64,000 bases of DNA from Flavobacterium sp. UBA4098 (GTDB taxonomy: Bacteria > Bacteroidota > Bacteroidia > Flavobacteriales > Flavobacteriaceae). The translations under genes and the position numbers were made by a program. A model generated the notes under the pieces. It searched no databases, was not told where the DNA came from, and saw nothing but the letters and a program-made list of their open reading frames with translations. Numbering within the stretch: position 1 is the first letter of the stretch; each line of letters starts with the position of its first letter. The stretch is taken from contig DFXW01000015.1 in assembly GCA_002382495.1 (NCBI GenBank), positions 98,973-162,972 of the forward strand. Direction: 5' to 3'. Positions 1-8,384 of this stretch are shown here, one piece after another.

Positions 1-307
1 ATAATTTGGTTCTAATATCTTTCACAATGTCTTGTCCCAACCAGTTGGCCCAAAACACAAAGTAATATTGCGAAAACACCTCTGCTAACAACACAATTCC
101 CATCAAGCTGATATACAATAATAATCCTTGTTGGTCGTGTGTTTTGATATAGCCGTCGACGGTTTGCTTTAACAAATAAGGACGCAATGCTGCAAAAACA
201 GAAAGCGAAATCGCAAACGCAATTACTCCTCTAAAACGCAACTGATAGGGTTTAGTGTATTGTAAAATTCGTTTGAATAATCGTGTATCGAATGCTTTTG
301 CTTTCAT
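1..307 (-). CDS. ABC exporter (MsbA/MdlB-like), N-terminal part only
   Basis: Reading from the ATG at 307 gives an open frame that runs off the left edge of the window (about 102 residues). It begins MKAKAFDTRLFKRILQYTKP, followed by hydrophobic stretches (GVIAFAISLSVFAALRPYLL and LLLYISLMGIVLLAEVF). This is the usual start of the transmembrane domain of a fused ABC exporter that moves lipids or drugs across the inner membrane using ATP. The nucleotide-binding domain lies outside the window, so substrate and subfamily cannot be assigned. It starts 11 bases after the truA stop and is probably co-transcribed with truA. Confidence 0.8.
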   Translation of the reverse strand, partial: MKAKAFDTRLFKRILQYTKPYQLRFRGVIAFAISLSVFAALRPYLLKQTVDGYIKTHDQQGLLLYISLMGIVLLAEVFSQYYFVFWANWLGQDIVKDIRTKL

Positions 308-318
308 ATTTATATAAG

Positions 319-1059
319 CTATTTGCTAATGTAATCGTACTCTATTTTTGTTAAATATAAACCCTGTGCGGGTACTGAAAATCCCGCTTTATCTCGGCTT
401 TTGCTTTCTATAATTTTGGTAAAATCGTCTAAAGTAATTTTGTGTAGACCAACATTTACTAGAGTTCCAACAATAGATCGCACCATATTTCTCAAGAATC
501 GGTTAGCTGAAATGGTAAAAATTAAATGGTCGTTTTCTTGTTTCCAGTAGGCCTCTATAATAGTACAATCAAAGGTATTTACATCGGTATTGACTTTGGA
601 AAAACATTCAAAGTCGGTATAATTGAACAATAATTTGGCAGCTTCATTCATGAGGTCAATATCCAATGGCTGATAAAAATACCAGCTCAATTCGTCTAAA
701 AATGGATTTTTGAATTGATGAATGTGGTATTCGTAGGTTCTTTTGGTAGCATCAAATCGGGTGTGAGCATCATCGTGAACAGGAATGATATCATAAATTA
801 CAATGTCTTTTGGTAAAAAAGAATTGATTTTGTACACCAAGTTCGGAATATCAATACTAGCTTCAAAATCAAAATGAGCATACATTTCTTTGGCATGAAC
901 CCCGGTATCGGTGCGACCAGCCCCCATCAAATTAATTTCAGATTGTAACAAAACAGAAAATGCTTTATTCAGGGTTTCCTGAACAGAGGTAGCATTGGGC
1001 TGTATTTGCCAACCATGGTAAGGAGTTCCGTTATAAGCTAAATGAATAAAATATCTCAA
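319..1059 (-). CDS. truA: tRNA pseudouridine(38-40) synthase TruA
   Basis: This 246-aa protein has the usual TruA length. It converts uridines 38-40 of the tRNA anticodon arm to pseudouridine in the cytoplasm. The catalytic motif GAGRTDTGVHA lies at about residues 46-56, with Asp51 as the nucleophile. Other family signatures are the N-terminal LAYNGTPYHGWQ and FLRNMVRSIVGTLVNVG near residues 187-203. Translation starts directly downstream of a good Bacteroidota promoter (1085-1114). The ABC exporter gene follows 11 bases after the stop, which suggests an operon. Confidence 0.96.
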   Translation of the reverse strand: MRYFIHLAYNGTPYHGWQIQPNATSVQETLNKAFSVLLQSEINLMGAGRTDTGVHAKEMYAHFDFEASIDIPNLVYKINSFLPKDIVIYDIIPVHDDAHTRFDATKRTYEYHIHQFKNPFLDELSWYFYQPLDIDLMNEAAKLLFNYTDFECFSKVNTDVNTFDCTIIEAYWKQENDHLIFTISANRFLRNMVRSIVGTLVNVGLHKITLDDFTKIIESKSRDKAGFSVPAQGLYLTKIEYDYISK

Positions 1060-1084
1060 GTTGAATCATCAGAAAATTAAGCAC

Positions 1085-1114
1085 CAAAGGTACAAAGTTT
1101 TTGGCTTGGGCAAA
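1085..1114 (-). promoter_or_regulatory. Promoter for truA (Bacteroidota consensus)
   Basis: On the minus strand TTTG (1114-1111) is followed after 18 bases by TACCTTTG (1092-1085). This matches the Bacteroidota housekeeping consensus TTG-N17-23-TAnnTTTG. The predicted start of transcription is near 1078, about 20 bases before the truA ATG. Confidence 0.6.
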
Positions 1115-1164
1115 GCCAAAAAAAGGAAGTTATACATAGCTTTTTTTTATCGCTTTTTAAGTTT

Positions 1165-1172
1165 TAACTTTG
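1165..1172 (+). promoter_or_regulatory. -7 promoter element for the YfcE-like gene
   Basis: TAACTTTG matches TAnnTTTG and ends 20 bases before the ATG at 1193. No clear -33 TTG is present at the expected spacing. The element lies inside the longer possible reading frame that begins at 1061, and so argues for the internal start. Confidence 0.45.
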
Positions 1173-1192
1173 GCGAAGTTAGTGCACCTACT

Positions 1193-1690
1193 ATGAAAAA
1201 AATTCTCTTGCTTTCGGATACACACAGTCATCTTGACGACACTATTTTGAAATATGTTGCTCAAGCCGATGAAGTGTGGCATGCAGGAGATATTGGAGAT
1301 TTGTCAGTTACGGATACAATAAAAAAAATAAAATCCATACGAGCGGTTTATGGTAATATCGATGATGCTCAGGCCCGTTTAGAGTTTCCGTTACACCAGC
1401 AGTTTATGTGTGAAGGAGTTTCGGTTTGGATAACACATATAGGTGGTTATCCAGGGAAATATAATCCTGCTATTCGAGCCGAATTGGAACGAAATCCCCC
1501 CAAATTATTTATCTGCGGGCATTCGCATATTTTGAAAGTACAGTTTGATAAAAAATTGAATTTGCTACATATGAATCCAGGTGCAGCCGGTAAAAGTGGA
1601 TTTCATCAAGTGAGAACCATGTTGCGCTTCATAATTGATGGCGAAGCAATTCAAGACTTGGAAATCATAGAAATTGAAAATAGAGTCTAA
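1193..1690 (+). CDS. YfcE/MJ0936-family metallophosphoesterase
   Basis: From ATG 1193 the protein is 165 aa, the usual size for small YfcE-type phosphodiesterases. It shows the dinuclear metal-site motifs in order: SDTHS (residues 7-11), HAGDIGD (34-40), YGNID (about 58-62) and GHSH (about 108-111), then a late MNPGAAG. The family hydrolyses phosphodiesters with Mn or similar metals; the natural substrate is unknown. An upstream extension to 1061 is open but has a basic, low-quality sequence and contains the promoter -7 element, so I reject it. The gene is divergent from truA. Confidence 0.88.
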   Translation: MKKILLLSDTHSHLDDTILKYVAQADEVWHAGDIGDLSVTDTIKKIKSIRAVYGNIDDAQARLEFPLHQQFMCEGVSVWITHIGGYPGKYNPAIRAELERNPPKLFICGHSHILKVQFDKKLNLLHMNPGAAGKSGFHQVRTMLRFIIDGEAIQDLEIIEIENRV

Positions 1691-1696
1691 TTGACT

Positions 1697-3379
1697 TTAT
1701 TGTATTGGAACATCAATTGTGATTATGGTGCCCATATCCAATTTGGAATCTATATTGATTTTCCCTTTCATTCCGTTAATCCTAGATTTTATTTGGTTGA
1801 TACCAAATCCTTCTAGAGTATTAAATTTACTTAAATCAAATCCTTTTCCATTATCAAAAACTTTAATAGAAAGCTGGTTTCCATAGTGATCGATCGAAAT
1901 TTTAGCCATGGAAGCATTACTATGTTTGATGATGTTGTTGATCAATTCTGAAACGATAAAGAAAATTTTAATTTCGAATTCGTCAGTAAATCGTTTTTCT
2001 TTCTCAATAGAACTTTCATATTCCACTTGTAATTTTGAATTGGAATTCTTTTCACACACATCTTCAACTGCATAAAACAATCCAAATCGTACTAAAAGTG
2101 CTGGTATTAATTCATGCGATAAATCGCGAACTTTGTCGTGCGCTTCATTTAATATAGTTATAGTTTTAGTCAGTTCTTCATTATTTACTTTGCTTTTTGA
2201 TTGTAATATATTCAAATGTATTCCTGCAGTTGAAAGTAGCGCGCTAATATTATCATGCAAAAAGTAAGCGATTTTTTTGCGTTCCATTTCTTGTCCAGAG
2301 AGCGTAGCATTAACTATGTTTTGTTGGATTTTATACCGCAGCCCATTCAATCTGTTTTTTTGAATTAATCGTGAATTTTGAATGTAGAAATAGAATAAAA
2401 CAATACTTATAAGGAGTATTGAAACCAAGGCTATTAACTTCCTGCGTTCCATCGAAGTTTCTAATTCGAGTAGCTCTTTTTGTTTTTTATTGTCAGATTC
2501 AACCTTTTTGATTTCTCTTAAATACTCGTTTAACTCAACGTTTAAACCGGTAGTTTTGGCTTTTTTTACTTTTTCACTTTCTAATATTTCATTACTTAAG
2601 ATGTTAAACTGGGCCAAATTTTCATAAGCGCGTTGGTAGTCTTTTTGTTTGGCTAAGAAGGCCGCAAATTTTTCATGCGTAATCATCAAATCAAATTTTT
2701 CCAGACCTTTTTTTCCAAATTCAATTGCTTTTGAATAGTAATAATTTGCTTTTTTTACCTCTTGCTTTTTTTCATAGTACACACCATTTAGCATATTTTC
2801 AAGAACTAAAGTGGACTCGTCACCAAACTTTTTATGTGTATTGATGTAATCCAAATAAGCTTTTCCTTCTTTGAATTTATTGATTTCAAAATAGGCCCAA
2901 GTCATGTTTAATTTACGCAAATAAATTTTGACACTGTCTTTGGTTTGTTCAGAATATTGTAATGCTTTCTGATAATAGTTTAGCCCTAATTGGTATTTTT
3001 TTTGTTCAAAAAAATAGATGTTAGCAATATTATTATTGAGTTTACTTTTTAATTTGGAGTTATTCGTTTTTTGAGCATATTTTAGACCTTGTTTGTAGTA
3101 AAACATGGCTTTGTCCAATTGCATTAAATCGTCAAAATTGACACCAATAACATTATAACTTTCTGCAATTAGATTATTATCTTTAATGGCGATAGATTGG
3201 TTTAATGCTTTCTTTGCCTTTTTTAAAGAAAGATCGTATTGGTCATTGTACCAATAATCGATAGCATTGTCAATTAATGTATTGATTTCTTTTTTCTTCT
3301 TTAATGGAGTTTGCCCTAATAGACTGTTGCTAAATAGGCAGAAAAGTAATAAAATGGAATAGATTGATTTAGTGAACAT
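1697..3379 (-). CDS. TPR-containing sensor histidine kinase (HisKA_3 type)
   Basis: This 560-aa protein begins with a signal peptide (residues 1-22, ending SLLGQ). TPR-like helical repeats follow (about 30-260), then a coiled coil and one membrane helix at about 314-333. The kinase core carries the phosphoacceptor His375 in ERKKIAYFLHDNISALLS (HisKA_3/NarX type), the N box SELINNIIKHSNAS (477-490), DNGKGFD (509-515) and GFGINQI (524-530). The layout places the TPRs in the periplasm and the kinase in the cytoplasm. It lies 22 bases downstream of the LuxR-type regulator and is probably its cognate kinase. The signal sensed is unknown. Confidence 0.9.
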   Translation of the reverse strand: MFTKSIYSILLLFCLFSNSLLGQTPLKKKKEINTLIDNAIDYWYNDQYDLSLKKAKKALNQSIAIKDNNLIAESYNVIGVNFDDLMQLDKAMFYYKQGLKYAQKTNNSKLKSKLNNNIANIYFFEQKKYQLGLNYYQKALQYSEQTKDSVKIYLRKLNMTWAYFEINKFKEGKAYLDYINTHKKFGDESTLVLENMLNGVYYEKKQEVKKANYYYSKAIEFGKKGLEKFDLMITHEKFAAFLAKQKDYQRAYENLAQFNILSNEILESEKVKKAKTTGLNVELNEYLREIKKVESDNKKQKELLELETSMERRKLIALVSILLISIVLFYFYIQNSRLIQKNRLNGLRYKIQQNIVNATLSGQEMERKKIAYFLHDNISALLSTAGIHLNILQSKSKVNNEELTKTITILNEAHDKVRDLSHELIPALLVRFGLFYAVEDVCEKNSNSKLQVEYESSIEKEKRFTDEFEIKIFFIVSELINNIIKHSNASMAKISIDHYGNQLSIKVFDNGKGFDLSKFNTLEGFGINQIKSRINGMKGKINIDSKLDMGTIITIDVPIQ

Positions 3380-3401
3380 ATTGATCTATTTAAAAGAAGA
3401 A

Positions 3402-4064
3402 TTAGCTATTAATTAAATTGTTATTAATAGCATATTTAACTAATCCAATGGTATTTTTAGCACCAATTTTTTTCATAATATTTTTACGGTGCGTTTCTAC
3501 AGTATTGGTACTTATAAATAATTTTTCGCTAATTTCTTTTCCACTTAGTTCTAGTGAAATTAAAGTAATTATTTCTAATTCTCTATCAGTCAAAATAGTA
3601 TTGGCAAGTGTAAAGTTGTGGTTTACTTTTTGGTTATCTTTTGTAACTAAATGGAATATTTTTTCTCTAACCGATTTACAAAAATAATCTTCATCGTTAC
3701 GAACTGCAAAAATCGCTTCAACAATATTTTCACCGGCACATTTCTTAGTTAAATAACCATTTGCCCCGAGGCGCATGACTTCTTTTATTAATTTTAAATC
3801 ATCAAAACTAGACAAGATGATTACTTTGCAGGGTATTCCATTTTGGGCAAATTCTTTAATTACTTCAATGCCGTCTTTTTCAGGCATATTCAAATCTAGA
3901 ATTAAAATTTCAGCTTTAGAATCAATTACTTCTTGATACAGGTTGGCGCCACTTAATGATAAACCTACAACTTCAAAATTTGGAATGGTTTGTAATAAAA
4001 CTTGTATGCCATCGAGGAGAATTTGATGGTCATCGGCTAAGTAAATTTTGATAGTATCTTCCAT
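3402..4064 (-). CDS. NarL/LuxR-family response regulator
   Basis: From ATG 4064 the product is 220 aa. The receiver domain has the acidic pair DD (11-12), phosphoacceptor Asp57 in LILDLNMP, and the conserved Lys in the LTKK segment. The C-terminal helix-turn-helix is of LuxR type (TDRELEIITLISLELSGKEI, then STNTVETHRKNIMKKI). A longer frame to 4178 is open, but it would read through the terminator hairpin at 4143-4172 and the -7 promoter element at 4086-4093, so the internal ATG is preferred. It is the first gene of a two-gene unit with the TPR histidine kinase. Confidence 0.92.
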   Translation of the reverse strand: MEDTIKIYLADDHQILLDGIQVLLQTIPNFEVVGLSLSGANLYQEVIDSKAEILILDLNMPEKDGIEVIKEFAQNGIPCKVIILSSFDDLKLIKEVMRLGANGYLTKKCAGENIVEAIFAVRNDEDYFCKSVREKIFHLVTKDNQKVNHNFTLANTILTDRELEIITLISLELSGKEISEKLFISTNTVETHRKNIMKKIGAKNTIGLVKYAINNNLINS

Positions 4065-4085
4065 AGTTTTGGATTGTCTTGTTTT

Positions 4086-4093
4086 CAAATGTA
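4086..4093 (-). promoter_or_regulatory. -7 promoter element for the two-component operon
   Basis: TACATTTG on the minus strand matches TAnnTTTG. It ends 22 bases before the response regulator ATG at 4064. No convincing -33 TTG is present at 17-23 bases. Confidence 0.4.
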
Positions 4094-4142
4094 AGAAAAT
4101 TTGACAAATTTTTCTTTTTGTTTCAAAATTGATTGCAAATAA

Positions 4143-4172
4143 AAAACCCGAATTGTTACATTCGGGTTTTTT
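4143..4172 (-). terminator. Rho-independent terminator after the DUF4293 gene
   Basis: The inverted repeat CCCGAAT-tgttac-ATTCGGG is flanked by A and T runs on both sides, so it could act in either direction. It lies 28 bases after the stop of the DUF4293 gene and just before the promoter of the response regulator. Confidence 0.8.
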
Positions 4173-4199
4173 TCGCACTAATAAACTAAGTTTATAGGT

Positions 4200-4613
4200 T
4201 TATCTCAATCGATCCACAGATTTTACAAGATCTTCATCCTTCTTGATGGCCTTATTAGCAAAACCTAATAATACGATAGCCAAGATAGGTAGAAACATCC
4301 CAATACCCTTCTCAGAAACTGCAGGAGTTTCTCCGGATAAGTTTAGTGAATGATAAACAAATAATCCTAATAAAATTAAATTTAATATGATGTTCAATCT
4401 GCCTATTACAAATTGATGTTGTCTCTTTTTAAACGAAATGATACTTAGTAAACTTAAGGTAGTACTCAAACCAAAAAGAATTACATACAATTGATTTTGC
4501 ATGAATAAATACTCTTTTCCATCAACTGTTGACCATAAAGGAAAAACAAAAGGTAGAACTCCCGTAATGATGAAGGATAGTACTAAATATAAGGTTTGAA
4601 TTCTTTGTATCAT
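4200..4613 (-). CDS. DUF4293-family four-helix membrane protein
   Basis: About 137 aa with four hydrophobic segments. The first is TLYLVLSFIITGVLPFVFPL, followed by a periplasmic-looking stretch (SLWSTVDGKEYLFMQNQ), two central helices and a last helix MFLPILAIVLLGFANKAIKKDE. The start MIQRIQTLYL and the basic C-terminal tail (NKAIKKDEDLVKSVDRL) fit the DUF4293 family, which in Bacteroidota often sits beside rho, as here. Function is unknown. An upstream in-frame Met at 4619 is possible. A -7-like TATTTTTG lies at 4631-4638. Confidence 0.8.
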   Translation of the reverse strand: MIQRIQTLYLVLSFIITGVLPFVFPLWSTVDGKEYLFMQNQLYVILFGLSTTLSLLSIISFKKRQHQFVIGRLNIILNLILLGLFVYHSLNLSGETPAVSEKGIGMFLPILAIVLLGFANKAIKKDEDLVKSVDRLR

Positions 4614-4661
4614 TTTCAATAAATCTTCAACAAAAATAAAGTTTCTTTTTTAGAAATACTA

Positions 4662-4691
4662 TTGTGAGATAAAAAAATATTCGTATTATTG
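4662..4691 (+). promoter_or_regulatory. Probable rho promoter
   Basis: TTG at 4662-4664 is followed after 19 bases by TATTATTG at 4684-4691, one mismatch from TAnnTTTG. Transcription would start near 4698, leaving a leader of about 100 bases before the rho ATG. That length could allow the autoregulation by Rho known in other bacteria, but nothing in the leader proves this. Confidence 0.45.
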
Positions 4692-4796
4692 CATGACTAA
4701 ATCGTAAGCACTTCATCTTGCGGACAATCCAAAAAAAGTTTCTACTTATTTCTCACATTTCATTTCCAAAAAAATAAATTAAACACAAGAACATTC

Positions 4797-6482
4797 ATGT
4801 TTGATATTTCTGCATTAAAAAACATGAAGCTTTCTGAGCTTCAAGACATTGCTAAATTAGCTAAAACCATAAAGTTTGCTGGCGTAAAAAAAGAGGATTT
4901 AATTACTCAAATTTTAGAGCAACAAGCAACTTCTTCCGTTGAAGAAAATACATCAGAAGAAGTAAATGCTGATAAACCTAAAAGAGCTAGAATACTTCCT
5001 GCTAAAAAAGGGACTATTCAGTCACAAACTATAGATAATGAAATTGTTGCCAATTCACCATCTTTAGACGCCATTAGCGCTCCAGTTGAAGCGGCTGAAA
5101 ATAAAGGACCAAAAGTGGTCAAATTCAGTAAAACAGCTTACGAGCAAAAAATGGCAAAAAAAGAAAGTTCAACTGTTAATGAAGGTGAACAAGAATTGCC
5201 ATTGGAAACTACTGATAAAGAAATTACGGAAGCTCCAGCAAACAATAGAAAAGTAAATCCTAATCAACAAAATAAACAAAACCAAAACCCTAATCAAAAC
5301 GGGAATGGAAATCAAAATCCCAACCAAAAGAATAAGAAAAATAATTTTGGACATTCGGATTATGAATTTGACGGAATTATTGAAAGTGAAGGTGTGTTAG
5401 AAATGATGCCTGATGGGTATGGTTTCTTGCGTTCTTCTGACTATAATTATTTGGCTTCGCCAGATGATATTTATTTATCTACTTCACAAATTCGATTGTT
5501 TGGTCTAAAAACGGGTGATACCGTAAAAGGCGTGGTGCGTCCTCCAAAAGAAGGAGAAAAATTCTTTCCTTTAGTTCGCGTTTTAAAAATTAACGGACAC
5601 GATCCTCAAGTAGTTCGCGATCGCGTTTCCTTTGAACATTTAACACCTGTTTTTCCAAAAGAAAAATTCAAATTGGCCGATAAACAAAGTACTATTTCTA
5701 CTCGAATTATTGATTTGTTTTCACCAATTGGGAAAGGACAACGTGGAATGATTGTGGCGCAACCCAAAACGGGTAAAACGATGTTATTAAAAGACATTGC
5801 CAATGCCATTGCTGCGAATCATCCTGAAGTATATTTGATTGTACTTTTGATTGACGAACGTCCAGAAGAGGTAACCGATATGCAACGCAGTGTGCGTGGC
5901 GAAGTAATTGCTTCTACTTTTGATAGAGAACCTCAAGAACATGTTAAAATTGCCAATATCGTTTTGGAAAAAGCCAAACGTCTTGTAGAGTGTGGACATG
6001 ATGTAGTCATTCTTTTGGATTCGATTACTCGTTTAGCTCGTGCTTACAATACGGTACAACCTGCTTCAGGTAAAGTATTGAGTGGTGGTGTTGATGCAAA
6101 TGCATTGCAAAAGCCAAAACGTTTCTTTGGAGCGGCTCGAAATGTAGAGAATGGCGGTTCGTTAAGTATCATTGCAACTGCATTGACTGAAACGGGTTCT
6201 AAAATGGATGAGGTTATTTTTGAGGAATTCAAAGGAACAGGGAATATGGAATTGCAATTGGATAGAAAAATTGCTAACAAACGTATCTTTCCAGCGATTG
6301 ATTTAACCTCTTCAAGTACACGTAGAGATGATCTATTATTAGATCCGCAAACTTTACAACGTATGTGGATTATGCGTAAATACCTATCCGACATGAACCC
6401 TGTGGAAGCGATGGATTTTATCAATGACCGATTCAAAAAGACTAGAAATAACGAAGAATTTTTGATTTCAATGAATGATTAA
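4797..6482 (+). CDS. rho: Transcription termination factor Rho with N-terminal insertion
   Basis: This 561-aa protein is well above the about 420 aa of E. coli Rho. Residues 1-45 form the Rho N domain (LKNMKLSELQDIAKLAKTIK). About 46-185 is a charged, then Asn/Gln-rich insertion (repeated NQN/NPNQ). The RNA-binding cold-shock-like domain follows (EGVLEMMPDGYGFLRSSDYN). The ATPase has the P-loop QPKTGKT, VILLDSITRLARAYN and SGGVDANALQKPKRFFGAARN. Rho is a hexameric RNA helicase that ends transcription. The insertion is typical of Bacteroidota Rho and is probably disordered. A strong hairpin terminator follows. Confidence 0.97.
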   Translation: MFDISALKNMKLSELQDIAKLAKTIKFAGVKKEDLITQILEQQATSSVEENTSEEVNADKPKRARILPAKKGTIQSQTIDNEIVANSPSLDAISAPVEAAENKGPKVVKFSKTAYEQKMAKKESSTVNEGEQELPLETTDKEITEAPANNRKVNPNQQNKQNQNPNQNGNGNQNPNQKNKKNNFGHSDYEFDGIIESEGVLEMMPDGYGFLRSSDYNYLASPDDIYLSTSQIRLFGLKTGDTVKGVVRPPKEGEKFFPLVRVLKINGHDPQVVRDRVSFEHLTPVFPKEKFKLADKQSTISTRIIDLFSPIGKGQRGMIVAQPKTGKTMLLKDIANAIAANHPEVYLIVLLIDERPEEVTDMQRSVRGEVIASTFDREPQEHVKIANIVLEKAKRLVECGHDVVILLDSITRLARAYNTVQPASGKVLSGGVDANALQKPKRFFGAARNVENGGSLSIIATALTETGSKMDEVIFEEFKGTGNMELQLDRKIANKRIFPAIDLTSSSTRRDDLLLDPQTLQRMWIMRKYLSDMNPVEAMDFINDRFKKTRNNEEFLISMND

Positions 6483-6498
6483 TTCTTAATTTCCCTAT

Positions 6499-6540
6499 AA
6501 AAAATACCCCAAAACGTTATTGCGATTTGGGGTATTTTTT
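6499..6540 (+). terminator. Bidirectional terminator between rho and the M14 peptidase
   Basis: A 15-base stem (6499-6513 with 6526-6540) contains TACCCC/GGGGTA flanked by A and T runs. It serves rho on the plus strand and ends directly at the stop codon of the convergent peptidase gene, so it can terminate both. Confidence 0.85.
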
Positions 6541-8271
6541 TTAATTGCTAATTCGGTAAACAGGATATTGAAAATGCGCTTTTTCATAATACACTGACTG
6601 TTTGTAAATCCAATCCAATTGCGTTTTTGGATTGTTTAAAAAATCGGGTTCTGCTTGTTTTTTAGCTTCCAAATCACTTTTTAATTTCGGATTGTCTTTC
6701 AGCAATTGTGCTGCGGTATCTTCAAATACATAATCTGAGTAACCTTCTTTTTGTTGTAAAATAGGATCGAAGAAATTCCAATTAAAAAACGAATCAACCG
6801 CTTCAGGTTCTAGTGTTTCCAAAATGTATTTGATGCCTTTTTGTTGGGTAGGAATGATATAATCTCCTTTGGCGAAAGCTATTTTTTTCGTTGTTGTTTT
6901 CACCACAGTATTGCGATGATTATAATGCCCTTCGTAAGCTGAAGTTGTTGTTTTAAAGTCTACAATTCGGTAGCTTTCTACATCAATTAGGGTGTCTTTT
7001 TGAATGGTTTGACAGTCAATTCCATTACTTTTTAGAAGTTCAATTACGTGCCAAAATCCACGCGGAACGACATAGGCTTTTGGAATCCTTACGTCTTTCA
7101 CTGATTTGTATTGCGGAAAGAAAGGCACTTCTTTTTTGAACGGTTTAGTTCGGTCATAATACAATCGTTGTCCAGTTGTACCATCACTTTTTTTATAGCC
7201 CGCTTCATAGCCCAAAAAAGTAAAAGGTTCTTTTACATTATTGTCCACTTCCCATTGTAGGGTATAGTTTTGATTCGGTTGAAATTGCGCTTCGTTTTCT
7301 TTTCTTTTTTGTTTGATGATAGTAGCATTCGAATCAGTAAATTCTAAAGTGGATTGCATGAATTCGTAAGTTACTTTGACACGATCGCTATATTTTTTTA
7401 GCATATGTGTTTCTACTACAAATCCGATGGAATTGAATAGGGAAGTATAGCCCGTCGTATAGCGCGGACTGTCCATAAACTGCGCAAATCCTTGTTCAGG
7501 AGTTTCATGAAAGGTATTCACATAGGGAGTCGTTTCTATTTTTTTCTTTTTTAAATCGGAAACTAAACTAGGCATCATTTCGGTTTTTAAATAAGAACCT
7601 AAAACAGTCCCTAATTTACTCGGTTCGGTCATGATATAAGTCAGTTTGTATTGGTAATCAGAACCATTACTCACGTGGGTGTCAATAAACACATCAGGAT
7701 TAGTTAAATGAAAAATTTCGACATAACTTTTGGTGTTTCGTGTATCTGATTTAATACAATCTCGATTCAAATCATAGTTACGTGCATTACCTCTAAAACC
7801 ATATTCTTCTGGTCCGTTTTGATTGGCTCTAGTAGAACTGTTTCGGTTCAAAGCGCCGCCAATATTATACACCGGTATGCACACAATTACGGTATTTTTA
7901 GGCGCTTTTATTTTGCCTAAAGCTAAATCTCTAAATAACTGCATCGAAGCATCAATCCCGTCAGGCTCTCCTGCATGAATTCCGTTATTGATTAATAGTA
8001 CCGCTTTGTTTTTTTGAATAGCCTCAAAGTCAAAAGTCGCATCCGGATTAAAAGTGACTATATGCAAGGGTTCGCCACTATCAGTCAACCCCATTGTTTT
8101 CATGTCGATGCTTTCAAAATCATTGGCCAATAATTGAAAATATGCAATGGTCTCTTGATAAGTAGCCGATTGATTGCCGTTTCCTTTTTCAAAATACGTA
8201 TCATATTTGGTTTGGTTTTGTGCCAAAATGCTACAGGAACACAAAATCAATAGTGAGGTTATACATCTCAT
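6541..8271 (-). CDS. Secreted M14-family zinc carboxypeptidase
   Basis: This 576-aa protein has an N-terminal export signal (residues 1-17, CSILAQ at the end; a lipoprotein reading at LLILC is possible). Zinc ligands are visible as NGIHAGEPDG (HxxE, about residues 96-105) and DTHVSNGSD (about 197-205). A substrate-binding region FRGNARNYDLNRDC lies between them, and the likely catalytic Glu is in VVETHMLKKY (near residue 286). M14 enzymes remove C-terminal residues from peptides. The long C-terminal half has no assigned role here. It is divergent from the helicase and convergent with rho. Confidence 0.88.
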   Translation of the reverse strand: MRCITSLLILCSCSILAQNQTKYDTYFEKGNGNQSATYQETIAYFQLLANDFESIDMKTMGLTDSGEPLHIVTFNPDATFDFEAIQKNKAVLLINNGIHAGEPDGIDASMQLFRDLALGKIKAPKNTVIVCIPVYNIGGALNRNSSTRANQNGPEEYGFRGNARNYDLNRDCIKSDTRNTKSYVEIFHLTNPDVFIDTHVSNGSDYQYKLTYIMTEPSKLGTVLGSYLKTEMMPSLVSDLKKKKIETTPYVNTFHETPEQGFAQFMDSPRYTTGYTSLFNSIGFVVETHMLKKYSDRVKVTYEFMQSTLEFTDSNATIIKQKRKENEAQFQPNQNYTLQWEVDNNVKEPFTFLGYEAGYKKSDGTTGQRLYYDRTKPFKKEVPFFPQYKSVKDVRIPKAYVVPRGFWHVIELLKSNGIDCQTIQKDTLIDVESYRIVDFKTTTSAYEGHYNHRNTVVKTTTKKIAFAKGDYIIPTQQKGIKYILETLEPEAVDSFFNWNFFDPILQQKEGYSDYVFEDTAAQLLKDNPKLKSDLEAKKQAEPDFLNNPKTQLDWIYKQSVYYEKAHFQYPVYRISN

Positions 8272-8293
8272 TGTTGGTAAATTTTATAAAAAT

Positions 8294-8301
8294 CAAATGT
8301 A
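8294..8301 (-). promoter_or_regulatory. -7 promoter element for the M14 peptidase
   Basis: TACATTTG on the minus strand, ending 23 bases before the peptidase ATG. The nearest upstream TTG is 26 bases away, a little too far for the consensus. Confidence 0.4.
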
Positions 8302-8372
8302 GCTTTTTTAGCTTTAGTAACGAAAAACAATCAAATAAAGACTTGGGTTTTCTTATTCGCAATCCAAAGCGC

Positions 8373-8380
8373 TATCTTTG
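8373..8380 (+). promoter_or_regulatory. -7 promoter element immediately before the helicase ATG
   Basis: TATCTTTG matches TAnnTTTG exactly and ends only five bases before the ATG at 8385. If used, the mRNA would be leaderless or nearly so. Confidence 0.4.
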
Positions 8381-8384
8381 CGCC

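Noticed and set aside
1061..1192. N-terminal extension of the YfcE-like protein
   Set aside because: The stretch contains the promoter -7 element and antisense of the truA promoter; the family starts at MKKILLLSDTH.
4065..4178. N-terminal extension of the response regulator
   Set aside because: It would read through a terminator hairpin and the promoter.
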